From the NCBI GenBank assembly GCA_026874595.1, contig CM049313.1:49339659-49403658 (forward strand): DNA of 64,000 nt, written 5' to 3'. Of this stretch, positions 21,787 to 34,612 are shown one piece after another (within the stretch, counting starts at the first letter, position 1; every line of letters starts with the position of its first letter). Both the position numbers and the translations under genes were made by a program. Below the pieces are notes generated by a model. That model was not told the DNA's origin and made no database searches. It saw only the letters and a list, made by a program, of their open reading frames with translations. Origin of the DNA: Sipunculus nudus (Eukaryota; Annelida; Sipuncula; Golfingiida; Sipunculidae).

Positions 21787-21967
21787 TCACGTGAGTCACA
21801 GGAACACGTGTCATGTAAATTACGTAATATTTATGTAAACTGTACAAAATGTTGTTTAAGGCTACATCTATTCTTTCAAATAAATAAATAGCAAATCCAA
21901 CAAGACTTATATTAGTACTAATAATCTCAGAAGAAATTCGAAAAGAGATCACGTAAAATTTTACGTG
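21787..21967. promoter_or_regulatory. Cluster of ACGT-core palindromes
   Basis: Four perfect palindromes lie in 181 bp: TCACGTGA (21,787-21,794), ACACGTGT (21,804-21,811), ATTACGTAAT (21,819-21,828) and CACGTAAAATTTTACGTG (21,950-21,967). The first two are E-boxes of the bHLH-Zip type and the third contains TTACGTAA, the PAR-bZIP consensus. Whether any factor binds is unknown. Confidence 0.4.
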
Positions 21968-23288
21968 TCCCTTGCAAGTAAGGCGAGTCTCACTTTAATT
22001 TTGTTTTGAATTCAAATAAAATCGTATTCTTAAAAAAAGTTTTTTCATTGAACTTCGAAAAAAAAAATTATAATAAAAGTGTATAATAGTATAAATATTA
22101 CAATGAACAGGAGACAAAGTGTTTCAACAATTGTCTCCATTTTGAATTCTAAAGGTTACACAAGAAAGTGTTTTAAAAAATAAACAGTATATTTGCAGTT
22201 TTTGTTAATGCACCATTTTAGACTTTCCTGTATTCTGTAAAACCGAGCAATGCTATAAGAAACGAATTTTCATTAATACGGTTTCTTTTTTACAGTCAAA
22301 AGTTAATATAAAATGACTTGTGTTTAACAAAAACTTGTTTGTCTGACTTAAAATATATATTAAATGTCAGAAGATTTCATCTATACTCATCAAATCAAAT
22401 AGGCTGTTATTTACAAAACCGTTCAGGACAAGGATTTCATTCATTTATCAGCCGTTATTGGTTTCTCTTAAAAAAATCCAACTCTTAGGCATTTACTTTT
22501 GTGAATTAACAAAATATTTTTTTCATATTTTTTTAAATATAATTTTGATGTATTTCATATTTATATCTAGATATCATTCAGCATGTGTCTTTATTTCAAA
22601 ATACAACTCCTCTCATTTGTTTAATAAGGACTGCTAAGAAATCTTCTCATATTATTATATAAGTAAGAAAACAAGCTTTTTGTTTAATATCGGTCATCTG
22701 ATATTACCTTCACTGTTAATTATAAACCAAATTAATAGAAACTGGTTTCTCATAACAGTGCACAATTTTCAAGAAAATGTGTACCTAAGTTGAAATTAAC
22801 AATTTAAAATAAAAAAATATATATGTTATTCATGTTTTGCTGATTACTGACTGTAACTGATATTCAGTAATCCTGATTTGTAAAAAAAAAATATAAAGAA
22901 TAAAACAAAAACATGCTAGGCTCCTTTTTCATTTGAAAATAAACTCCGGAAACTTATTATAGAAATCATATATCTATTTAATATTTTATCTTATTTTTTT
23001 ACATTATAAATACCTCGATCCCATCTGCATACGATAAGATCTGTGGACACGCTTTCACAGACCGGGCGTTAATAGGAGATCTTCCTGGTACCAGTCTATC
23101 TTAACATCCATTCACAACAAGTTCTTCAAGGTTGTCATGTTCAAATCACGTCGGGCCTACAAAGATCGTTAGTGGAATTTATTATTAAAATACTTGGAAA
23201 AAACATTTAAATATTATCGGAAAGACTCATTTCTACCAAAAGCCTCGAAGAGATGTATTTTGATGTGTATTATTAGTTTTTTTTCTAC
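21968..23288. other. AT-rich DNA without recognisable gene
   Basis: Very AT-rich, with no open frame of note. Confidence 0.5.
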
Positions 23289-24856
23289 TTTTACGGAACC
23301 TAATATCACCAGATCACGTATGCGTGATGAACACAAATTTTGTAATGGAGATAAATAAAATCAAATTCTGTAACACTAGGCAGCGTGAAATGTCTAGGGA
23401 TATGAATAAAGAAGTCAGTGGTTTTATGTTAACAAATAACTATAATTTATTCTTAAAACAACCCTAACATTACAATACACCAAATCAATACAATTACACA
23501 GTATGACAGTATAACAGCAAATCAATATAATCACACAGCCTAATAAACAAAGTGCACAGTACCTGGATAACACCACTGTCACAGCGACAAGTCCTTTAAA
23601 ATGTATAAGCCGGATAAATAGTTTACACAAATTCTCTCGGAGAATAACAGTCCAATGTAAAACTCTTGTAACTATCCCGAAAGTAAATTGAAGACCAAAT
23701 AAGATTCGTCACAAATCCAGAAGAAAATCTGAAGAAAATCTATAATTACCGCACTTATCGAAAAAGGTCCCACAAACTGAATTGCACGCTTCTGTGTCCG
23801 CTGGAATATTCTCTCACCTCTCTCCGGCTCTAAAACACAGCCCCTATTTAAACCTTGTTACGAAACCTAATATAAACAGATCCCTCATGCGTGATGAACA
23901 CAAATTTTGTAATGGAGATAAAAAAATCAGATTCTGTAACACTAGGCAGCGTGAAATGTCTAGGGGAATGAAGTAAGAAGTCAGTGTTTTTTTTTATACA
24001 ATACACTAAATCAATACAATTATACAGTAAAACAGCGTTATAGCAACAATTCAAAACAATCACACAGAAAGATAATGGTTCAGTACCTCGATACCAACAC
24101 CGTCACCACAAGAAGTCCTTTGAATGTAAACTATTGGAGAATGACAGTCCAGTGGAAAGTTCTTGCAACAACACAGAAAGTAAACTAGGGTCCAAATGTA
24201 TAAAATCCAAGAGAAAGTTCTTGAAATTCTATAATTGCCGCATTCGTGGGATAAGGTCCTGACACACGCTTCTGGGTCCGCTGGAATCTGCTCTGCTCTA
24301 CTGTCTTCCCTCTGGTTCTAAAAAAAAAACAGCCCCTTTATATACCTTCACACCCCAATTTTCCACTTCTCGAACAGTCTATAAGGACCCTACTCAACAG
24401 TAAACACTCGTTTAAGGAATTCTATAGAAAGAACAGCGCTGTGTATCTCCACACACCAGGCTCATCACGTGACCCACGAACAGGCGTGAAAATTCAAGGC
24501 TCACATGACAACGAGAGTTCAACCAGTACGGATTAAACATAAAATGTAACAACAACACGAGTTACGCCCGTGTCACACAATAAAAAGGGCACCTGTAACA
24601 ACCTTTCATCCGAAAACTGTAGAAAATTCCCTTTCACGAACAATCGAAAAGAACAATACACGTACACAGACGCGAACATTCGAGACAGGCACGGCAGCGA
24701 GCTGTTACACTCCGCGAGAGTTCAACCAGTACGGATTTAACTGAGAGTGCAACACCCAGCCAGGCGAGGCCGCTACAACACGAGTTACGCCCGTGTCACA
24801 CAATAAAAAAGACATTTGTAAGACTTGTGCACACAATTAAAAGGGCACCTGTAACA
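23289..24856 (-). mobile_element. Solo LTR, family A (copy 2), interrupted by copy 3
   Basis: The outer LTR occupies 23,289-23,855 and 24,601-24,856. Its left part runs from the TTTTACGGAACC terminus through GGCAGCGTGAAATGTC to AAACACAGCCCC and stops. The right part picks up exactly where the 13-kb copy continues (CATCCGAAAA... then GAACAATACACG...) and ends GCACCTGTAACA. Possible flanking duplication is CTAC/CTGC (3 of 4 match). It must predate copy 3. About 820 bp when the insert is ignored. Confidence 0.8.
23856..24600 (-). mobile_element. Solo LTR, family A (copy 3), nested in copy 2
   Basis: 745 bp, TGTTACG...CTGTAACA, with an exact 4-bp duplication ACCT on both sides (23,852-23,855 and 24,601-24,604). 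Read on the minus strand it has GTATATAAAG at plus 24,336-24,345 as a TATA box, then the transcribed part. No internal coding region remains, so it is a solo LTR formed by recombination. A 4-bp duplication is known for some gypsy-group elements; the superfamily is inference. Confidence 0.85.
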
Positions 24857-25084
24857 CTGCTCTATGCCATTTCACCATCCGGCTTAAGTGAATGTACTGG
24901 TTATACCCACATCTGTGAATAGAACATCACAATCGGAATCCGCAACAAGTGCAGACAGCACTGAAACAGTGCATGATTTGCATTTTATTCGTTGAATTTG
25001 ATAGGCAGTTGTGATTCGAGCCCGAACCTCTTGGGGCATGTTAATTATTCATATAATAGATACTGCAGAAGAATGCAGAGTCAA

Positions 25085-25527
25085 GGTCTGTGAAAGGGTA
25101 GCGCACGAAGATGCGCTGTATGATTAAAACGAAAAATGATAATTGCATGTATTGACAAAATTCCTCGTATATGTTTCCTAATGAGATTCTATTCAAGACA
25201 GATGCCAATGGGGCGGATCATTATAAGAACAGTGAACAGTATGTCTCAAGGCCGTAGATCGTATTTCTCGGTTATTTTTTCAGATGGTAATCAATTGACT
25301 GCGGGGTCGAGGTCTGTGAAAGCGTAGCGCACGCAGATGCGCTGTATGATTAAGGACGAAAAATGATAATTGCATTTTTTGACATAACTCCTCGTACGTT
25401 TCCCAATGAGATATCTATTCTACTCAAGACAGATGCATATGAAGCGGATCATTATAAGAACAGTGAGCAGTATGTCTCAAGGCCGTAGATCGTATTTCAC
25501 GGTTATTTTTAAGATAGTAATCAATAT
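25085..25527. repeat. Tandem duplication, unit about 226 bp
   Basis: 25,085-25,310 and 25,311-25,527 share GGTCTGTGAAAG, GTAGCGCACG, GATGCGCTGTATGATTAA, GGCGGATCATTATAAGAACA-like and AGTATGTCTCAAGGCCGTAG in the same order. About 90% similar by eye. Confidence 0.9.
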
Positions 25528-26756
25528 AGTTAGATCCAAGGCAACTGCAAAAATATATGTTGTTCATGTGATAATTAACCACTGCAAACTTTATCAGAAG
25601 ACAGTCGCTGATGAAATACTTGTTTCAAAGATACTAGTAAGTAGGACTGCGTGATATTATCAATGTTAACGCTCTGAATAAGACTAAGCAGGGACTCAGA
25701 AAGAAATATTTCGGTACAAAAGGTTTCCGGCCCCCTCACCTTTTCTTCGTTATAATAACCATTCAGTTTTACGGATGTAATAAATTCTTAATTCGATTTA
25801 AATCCAAGGCTATACTTATTGAAGCAGTATACTGTAACAGAGGGTTGTATAGTTTTCTCCGTTAAATGCTACGTATCTTATCATATATATATACTTTATC
25901 CAACATGACAGGCTGAAATAGAAATCATATGGGGTCTTAGCAGGCATTCCGATAACCTCAGGCTCAAGGCAAGCAACCTACTGTACAAGAGGTTACCAAC
26001 ACTACAGTATAAGCTTCTCATGATATATGTACTATATCAACAACAGTACTATGACAATAACGACAAAATTAATTGAAAATTTGAAGAATAATAAGGGGTT
26101 AAAATATTTGATAAATCAACACGTGCCGCCGCAACCAAGTCGAGTGCATATGCGTCAGATTGTTATACACTTTGACAGTGGGAGCTGTATCGATGACTAC
26201 TGCAATTCTACATCCATACCATACCTTTCAAAATATTAGGAAGATATATGGGTTCCTGATAAGTTGACAATGGACAAGGTATATATAGCATGCATATATA
26301 GGGAGCCTGGGATTTATAAACAAAATTAAAGGCCCCCCCCCCACCCTCCAACGCAAAACAAAAACACCCTGATAAATTAAAAAAAAAATGAGAGGGGCCT
26401 CTCAACTGAATCGTTTTATATTCCGCGTGAATCAAATAATGAAGTTGGTTCCTTGAATAATTATATTTATGAACACTTAACAAAAGCAACTAACCTACAG
26501 ATTTTACCTGATCTAGACATAAAACAGAGTAAACAAGTAAAATGAAAACAAAAGGCATTTTACTTCGGAAGGAAAGTGTACGATTTCTATATATCCCTCC
26601 GGACAATGCAAAATGAATTCAAATAAATATTAATTTTGATTAATTTCTTCTACGTGCGGATCTGTTGTACTAAGTATAAAATTTGCCATTCTGTTATACC
26701 GTAACTATTGTGGCCCAATACTCAGTATATTTCTACATTTCCATACATTCTATAAT
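25528..26756. other. No recognisable gene
   Basis: Contains a 10-C tract at 26,333-26,342. No coding signal beyond short random frames. Confidence 0.4.
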
Positions 26757-27480
26757 GGGCCTTAAGAATTCCTGGCCCATCCAGGCCCTTAATTATGACC
26801 CGATGGGTTAAAACCTATATAAACTAGCTAATGCTATTTAAGACAAATGAGAGACTTAAATTTGAGGAAGAAAGAGAATGAAAGTTCCGCATTAACAAGC
26901 ATTTAGCCAGGCTCCTTTGAGTCGTCCTGATGACAGCTATATAAATTCAAGTTAATATAAAAGCCAAAGAGATTTTCTAAATTTCAAGTATTTTCTGGTG
27001 TTCTTCACATAGGAAACTCCTGATGGACCTGGGTCCCTTTGGACACTCACTAGAAGAAACTATGTTTACATTTCGTACAACACGGGACTTCATCCTTTTC
27101 GAGTTTTTTTCTTGTGCCTCATTGGCATTTCATTGGCTAAAATAAAATAAAGTAAGAATTCTACATTTTCATTCATTTCATTGGAGCCTATAGGAAATTC
27201 CTGGCCGGTACGTGTCCCTTAATTTAGACCCCTCAATTTGGATTAAAACTCCATTCACGTGTTTCTCTAATGACAAACGCGATGCGCATTTCTGTCGCCC
27301 TATTTCGGACCCTCGCGGGGTCTCCTTTATAAGATTTACATAAGCTAAAATTAAAAAAAAAAACTAAATGAGACATCTACATTTTAAAACATATTATTCT
27401 ACTCTGTAGGAAATTCCTGGTCAATCGGGCACCCCTTGGGCCCGTCGTGCCCCGTTACGGTCTATCTGCTGACTTCACCG
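26757..27480. repeat. Degenerate tandem repeats, about 180-250 bp spacing
   Basis: Blocks starting TAGGAAATTCCTGG or similar occur near 26,763, 27,010, 27,191 and 27,407. Each is followed by a CCC/GGG-rich phrase, then GCTAAAATAA and an ACATTT-like phrase. Spacing is irregular and the units are strongly diverged, so this is an old satellite-like array. Confidence 0.55.
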
Positions 27481-29590
27481 CTCATAGGGCCTGCTTTAAA
27501 TTAGATAAAATTCGGCGGGGATTGAACACCAGACACTGACGTTACCTAAAACAATCACATAACCGGTATTTAATGGCTAACCGCCAGGACTGTTGGGCTC
27601 CATAACCCATGCATGAGCTGCAGCATCTTAGGAGGATTTTGTTTGGTCCATCATAGCTACTAAAGAAGGTGTCATTCTTATTATAAATGGAAACAGTTAA
27701 CTAGGGCCTGAGCCTTACAAATACAACTTTATGAACTTATTTTGCAAAGGTTCAGGCACGCCCTGACAATTTACGTAATTGGTTGCCCCCTAAAAAATTA
27801 CTGAACAGATTTTGCGACCCCCCCCCCCCAAACACGCCCCTGCGGAAGCTTTGTGACGCGGTACATAGCTGTTTTTGAGCACATCATCTACAACTCTTTG
27901 CAAAATTTCAATCCAGAGTTCTGAAAAAGGTAGTTTCATATATAAGACAGAAAGAAACATACTCTATTTTCATCTTTAGATGACAGAGGAATATCGAGAG
28001 TCAAGTGTACAGTATTTTTTTTATCAAAAACGGCAGCTTTGTGATGCGGTTGTTATTGTGCACACCTTATACCTCTCCTGTGTGTGTTATTACTGTCCAG
28101 ATTCTCGTGTTGCCAAGTTATTAGCACACGTAAGCCACGAAGACATTTTTCCTGTGTGAAATAAAATGACCTGCATATACTTCTTCGGTGTCAAAACCTC
28201 TCATTTAATAATTATATTATAATAACCTAGTGAATTAATATAATGAAAATTATCGCAATCCGCCTGCATAACATGCATTATATTAGAATATGAAAATACC
28301 TAGCCCTAAAGATAAGAGGTTAAAACTGAGTTGCTTTTTAATTTGTCTAATTGTTATTAATTTACAAATTGCGTTGTAATTGTGATATATTCTAGTTTGT
28401 TTCTAAACAAAGAATAAGCTTAATGTCATAGAAACCTTTCAGGCCCCAACTCCTTTTGTATTTTTGAATTGTGTAGTATCCGGGGAATTCCATTTTGAAA
28501 AGTCATTTAGGCACAACCTTCAGTTTTGAGAATTCTGTTCTGGCGTCTGTTGTTTGCTTTTGTAAAAAAATTATGTTTATTAATTAAAAGAGGCCCCAAC
28601 AAGTTATCCTTAATCAGTCTGGTTATTGGGTTGAAAATGTGTAGTCAGCCCTTGACCAGTATAATTTATGTCGGTCCGAATTTCTCAGGGGAGAGAAACA
28701 CGTAGGAGTTGGAGCTTGACAATAACTAAAGACCAGATGGACTCTCTGAAACTGAAGAATGCCAACTCTTGGTCCACCCGTGTATTGAAGCACCTTACCT
28801 CACTATTTAATATACTCATTACTCTTTATGCGTAATATTCGCTGTGTGAAAGTAGTTTTTTTTTTGCCTTAGAAGAAATATGTTCAAGACTGTCCAGTGT
28901 CTGTATGCACTGTGTGAACATAAGGGTTCCTACTAAATTATTGCACTTCTGTTATGGCTCCTGGCGAGATAGTAGAACTGGTAGACCACGTATGGTGTGC
29001 CTTGACCAATTAAGCCTGGGTTTATTTCTATATCCAAATTTGGGCAAAACAATGTGATGGGTCTCCCAGAGTGCTGATTTCATTTGATTTACTTTCTTCT
29101 TCCATTTCTAGTTTGCGCTAAATCTCCAAAATGTCTTACAGGTGCTAAAACTTGGACACTTTATTAGTCCTAGGTCACAGATTTGCTTCCGATATATTTT
29201 TTTTTATCTTCACCTTATTCGAAAGGCCAAGGTGTGAATGTATCCGGGTGGTGTTTGCATGGTGGGAATGAGACGTGTATGTCGGTTCCCTTTAGAACGG
29301 AATAACGCTTTTTTGTAGAACACCTAAATCCGCAAATGATAATAGGCTGCAGTACCATTAAGGATCAGATATTGTGGTCGGAATTATATTTTACTTGCAG
29401 CATAGTTTATTATTAAGAGCCATATGTTGTGGCTAATATTGAGTCTCATTAATCAAAGGGGAGCTTGTAGAGTTTCCTAAGAAATTAAATACAATGTGTA
29501 GCTTGAAAATCTTGTTTTACATGTTATTAAGAGATCGTTGTTTCTCTTCACAGTGGAAAACTAGAGCATTTCTATTTTGAAAAGCAAGAG
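27481..29590. other. No recognisable gene; left flank of the satellite
   Basis: A 12-C tract lies at 27,818-27,829. A phrase around CGGAAGCTTTGTGACGCGG (27,843) recurs as CGGCAGCTTTGTGATGCGG (28,030), an old duplication. 28,960-29,060 has a vaguely tRNA-like start that I would not call. No open frames of note. Confidence 0.4.
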
Positions 29591-31600
29591 CTTCGCACAT
29601 GCGCCCTACTGAGTTTAACCACGAGAGGAAAATGCTCGTACTCGGTGACCATTTTAGCTACGCACATGCGCCCTACTGAGTTTAACCACGAGAGGAAAAT
29701 GCTCGTACTCGGTGACCATTTTAGCTTCGCACATGCGCCCTACTGAGTTTAACCACGAGAGGCAAATGCTCGTACTCGGTGACCATTTTAGCTTCGCACA
29801 TGTGCCCTACTGAGTTTAACCACGAGAGGCAAATGCTCGTACTCGGTGACCATTTTAGCTTCGCACATGTGCCCTACTGAGTGCAACCACGAGAGGCAAA
29901 TGCTCGTACTCGGTGACCATTTTAGCTTCGCACATGTGCCCTACTGAGTGCAACCACGAGAGGCAAATGCTCGTACTCGGTGACCATTTTAGCTTCGCAC
30001 ATGTGCCCTACTGTGTGCAACCACGAGAGGCAAATGCTCGTACTCGGTGACCATTTTAGCTTCGCACATGTGCCCTACTGAGTTTAACCACGAGAGGCAA
30101 ATGCTCGTACTCGGTGACCATTCTAGCTTCGCACATGTGCCCTACTGAGTGCAACCACGAGAGGCAAATGCTCGTACTCGGTGACCATTTTAGCTTCGCA
30201 CATGTGCCCTACTGAGTTTGACCACGAGAGGCAAATGCTCGTACTCGGTGACCATTTTAGCTTCGCACATGTGCCCTACTGAGTGCAACCACGAGAGGCA
30301 AATGCTCGTACTCGGTGACCATTTTAGCTTCGCACATGTGCCCTACTGTGTGCAACCACGAGAGGCAAATGCTCGTACTCGGTGACCATTTTAGCTTCGC
30401 ACATGTGCCCTATTGATTTTAACCACGAGAGGCAAATGCTCGTACTCGGTGACCATTCTAGCTTCGCACATGTGCCCTACTGAGTGCAACCACGAGAGGC
30501 AAATGCTCGTACTCGGTGACCATTTTAACTTCGCACATGTGCCCTACTGAGTGCAACCACGAGAGGCAAATGCTCGTACTCGGTGACCATTTTAGCTTCG
30601 CACATGTGCCCTACTGAGTGCAACCACGAGAGGCAAATGCTCGTACTCGGTGACCATTTTAGCTTCGCACATGTGCCCTACTGAGTTTAACCACGAGAGG
30701 CAAATGCTCGTACTCGGTAACCATTTTAGCTTCGCACATGCGCCCTACTGAGTGCAACCACGAGAGGCAAATGCTCGTACTCGGTGACCATTTTAGCTTC
30801 GCAAATGCGCCCTACTGAGTGCAACCACGAGAGGCAAATGCTCGTACTCGGTGACCATTTTAGCTTCGCACATGTGCCCTACTGAGTTTAACCACGAGAG
30901 GCAAATGCTCGTACTCGGTGACCATTTTAGCTTCGCACATGCGCCCTACTGAGTGCAACCACGAGAGGCAAATGCTCGTACTCTGTGACCATTTTAGCTT
31001 CGCACATGCGCCCTACTGAGTGCAACCACGAGAGGCAAATGCTCGTACTCGGTGACCATTTGAGCTTCGCACATGTGCCCTACTGAGTGCAACAACGAGA
31101 GGCAAATGCTCGTACTCGGTGACCATTTTAGCTTCGCACATGCGCCCTACTGAGTGCAACCACGAGAGGCAAATGCTCGTACTCGGTGACCATTTTAGCT
31201 TCGCACATGTGCCCTACTGAGTGCAACCACGAGAGGCAAATGCTCGTACTCGGTGACCATTTTAGCTTCGCACATGCGGCCTACTGAGTGCAACCACGAG
31301 AGGCAAATGCTCGTACACGGTGACCATTTTAGCTTCGCACATGCGCCCTACTGAGTGCAACCACGAGAGGCAAATGCTCGTACTCGGTGACCATTTTAGC
31401 TTCGCACATGTGCCCTACTGAGTGCAACCACGAGAGGCAAATGCTCGTACTCGGTGACCATTTTAGCTTCGCACATGTGCCCTACTGAGTTTAACCACGA
31501 GAGGCAAATGCTCGTACTCGGTGACCATTTTATCTTCGCACATGCGCCCTACTGAGTTTAACGACGAGAGGCAAATGCTCGTACTCGGTGACCATTTTAG
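29591..31600. repeat. Satellite block 1 (30 monomers)
   Basis: Private variants recur exactly 2,010 bp later: TAGCTACGCAC at 29,656 and 31,666, TATTGATTTT at 30,411 and 32,421, CATGCGGCC at 31,273 and 33,283, GGTAACC at 30,717 and 32,727. 2,010 is 30 x 67. Confidence 0.92.
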
Positions 31601-33540
31601 CTTCGCACATGCGCCCTACTGAGTTTAACCACGAGAGGAAAATGCTCGTACTCGGTGACCATTTTAGCTACGCACATGCGCCCTACTGAGTTTAACCACG
31701 AGAGGAAAATGCTCGTACTCGGTGACCATTTTAGCTTCGCACATGCGCCCTACTGAGTTTAACCACGAGAGGCAAATGCTCGTACTCGGTGACCATTTTA
31801 GCTTCGCACATGTGCCCTACTGAGTTTAACCACGAGAGGCAAATGCTCGTACTCGGTGACCATTTTAGCTTCGCACATGTGCCCTACTGAGTGCAACCAC
31901 GAGAGGCAAATGCTCGTACTCGGTGACCATTTTAGCTTCGCACATGTGCCCTACTGAGTGCAACCACGAGAGGCAAATGCTCGTACTCGGTGACCATTTT
32001 AGCTTCGCACATGTGCCCTACTGTGTGCAACCACGAGAGGCAAATGCTCGTACTCGGTGACCATTTTAGCTTCGCACATGTGCCCTACTGAGTTTAACCA
32101 CGAGAGGCAAATGCTCGTACTCGGTGACCATTCTAGCTTCGCACATGTGCCCTACTGAGTGCAACCACGAGAGGCAAATGCTCGTACTCGGTGACCATTT
32201 TAGCTTCGCACATGTGCCCTACTGAGTTTGACCACGAGAGGCAAATGCTCGTACTCGGTGACCATTTTAGCTTCGCACATGTGCCCTACTGAGTGCAACC
32301 ACGAGAGGCAAATGCTCGTACTCGGTGACCATTTTAGCTTCGCACATGTGCCCTACTGTGTGCAACCACGAGAGGCAAATGCTCGTACTCGGTGACCATT
32401 TTAGCTTCGCACATGTGCCCTATTGATTTTAACCACGAGAGGCAAATGCTCGTACTCGGTGACCATTCTAGCTTCGCACATGTGCCCTACTGAGTGCAAC
32501 CACGAGAGGCAAATGCTCGTACTCGGTGACCATTTTAACTTCGCACATGTGCCCTACTGAGTGCAACCACGAGAGGCAAATGCTCGTACTCGGTGACCAT
32601 TTTAGCTTCGCACATGTGCCCTACTGAGTGCAACCACGAGAGGCAAATGCTCGTACTCGGTGACCATTTTAGCTTCGCACATGTGCCCTACTGAGTTTAA
32701 CCACGAGAGGCAAATGCTCGTACTCGGTAACCATTTTAGCTTCGCACATGCGCCCTACTGAGTGCAACCACGAGAGGCAAATGCTCGTACTCGGTGACCA
32801 TTTTAGCTTCGCAAATGCGCCCTACTGAGTGCAACCACGAGAGGCAAATGCTCGTACTCGGTGACCATTTTAGCTTCGCACATGTGCCCTACTGAGTTTA
32901 ACCACGAGAGGCAAATGCTCGTACTCGGTGACCATTTTAGCTTCGCACATGTGCCCTACTGAGTGCAACCACGAGAGGCAAATGCTCGTACTCGGTGACC
33001 ATTTTAGCTTCGCACATGCGCCCTACTGAGTGCAACCACGAGAGGCAAATGCTCGTACTCGGTGACCATTTTAGCTTCGCACATGTGCCCTACTGAGTGC
33101 AACAACGAGAGGCAAATGCTCGTACTCGGTGACCATTTTAGCTTCGCACATGCGCCCTACTGAGTGCAACCACGAGAGGCAAATGCTCGTACTCGGTGAC
33201 CATTTTAGCTTCGCACATGCGCCCTACTGAGTGCAACCACGAGAGGCAAATGCTCGTACTCGGTGACCATTTTAGCTTCGCACATGCGGCCTACTGAGTG
33301 CAACCACGAGAGGCAAATGCTCGTACACGGTGACCATTTTAGCTTCGCACATGCGCCCTACTGAGTGCAACCACGAGAGGCAAATGCTCGTACTCGGTGA
33401 CCATTTTAGCTTCGCACATGTGCCCTACTGAGTGCAACCACGAGAGGCAAATGCTCGTACTCGGTGACCATTTTAGCTTCGCACATGTGCCCTACTGAGT
33501 TTAACCACGAGAGGCAAATGCTCGTACTCGGTGACCATTT
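31601..33540. repeat. Satellite block 2 (duplicate of block 1, truncated at 33,540)
   Basis: Follows block 1 monomer for monomer up to 33,540. There the expected TTTTATCTTCGC variant is displaced to 34,611 by 16 extra monomers. Confidence 0.9.
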
Positions 33541-34612
33541 TAGCTTCGCACATGTGCCCTACTGAGTGCAACCACGAGAGGCAAATGCTCGTACTCGGTG
33601 ACCATTTTAGCTTCGCACATGTGCCCTACTGAGTTTAACCACGAGAGGCAAATGCTCGTACTCGGTAACCATTTTAGCTTCGCACATGCGCCCTACTGAG
33701 TGCAACCACGAGAGGCAAATGCTCGTACTCGGTGACCATTTTAGCTTCGCACATGTGCCCTACTGAGTTTAACCACGAGAGGCAAATGCTCGTACTCGGT
33801 AACCATTTTAGCTTCGCACATGCGCCCTACTGAGTGCAACCACGAGAGGCAAATGCTCGTACTCGGTGACCATTTTAGCTTCGCAAATGCGCCCTACTGA
33901 GTGCAACCACGAGAGGCAAATGCTCGTACTCGGTGACCATTTTAGCTTCGCACATGTGCCCTACTGAGTTTAACCACGAGAGGCAAATGCTCGTACTCGG
34001 TGACCATTTTAGCTTCGCACATGTGCCCTACTGAGTGCAACCACGAGAGGCAAATGCTCGTACTCGGTGACCATTTTAGCTTCGCACATGCGCCCTACTG
34101 AGTGGAACCACGAGAGGCAAATGCTCGTACTCGGTGACCTTTTTAGCTTCGCACATGTGCCCTACTGAGTGCAACAACGAGAGGCAAATGCTCGTACTCG
34201 GTGACCATTTTAGCTTCGCACATGCGCCCTACTGAGTGCAACCACGAGAGGCAAATGCTCGTACTCGGTGACCATTTTAGCTTCGCACATGCGCCCTACT
34301 GAGTGCAACCACGAGAGGCAAATGCTCGTACTCGGTGACCATTTTAGCTTCGCACATGCGGCCTACTGAGTGCAACCACGAGAGGCAAATGCTCGTACAC
34401 GGTGACCATTTTAGCTTCGCACATGCGCCCTACTGAGTGCAACCACGAGAGGCAAATGCTCGTACTCGGTGACCATTTTAGCTTCGCACATGTGCCCTAC
34501 TGAGTGCAACCACGAGAGGCAAATGCTCGTACTCGGTGACCATTTTAGCTTCGCACATGTGCCCTACTGAGTTTAACCACGAGAGGCAAATGCTCGTACT
34601 CGGTGACCATTT
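33541..34612. repeat. Satellite block 3 (14-monomer plus 2-monomer duplication)
   Basis: Copies 32,603-33,540 (14 monomers, offset 938 for GGTAACC at 33,665), with an additional 2-monomer (134-bp) duplication that places a second GGTAACC at 33,799. From there to the CATGCGG variant (34,355) the offset to block 2 is 1,072, or 16 x 67. Confidence 0.85.
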
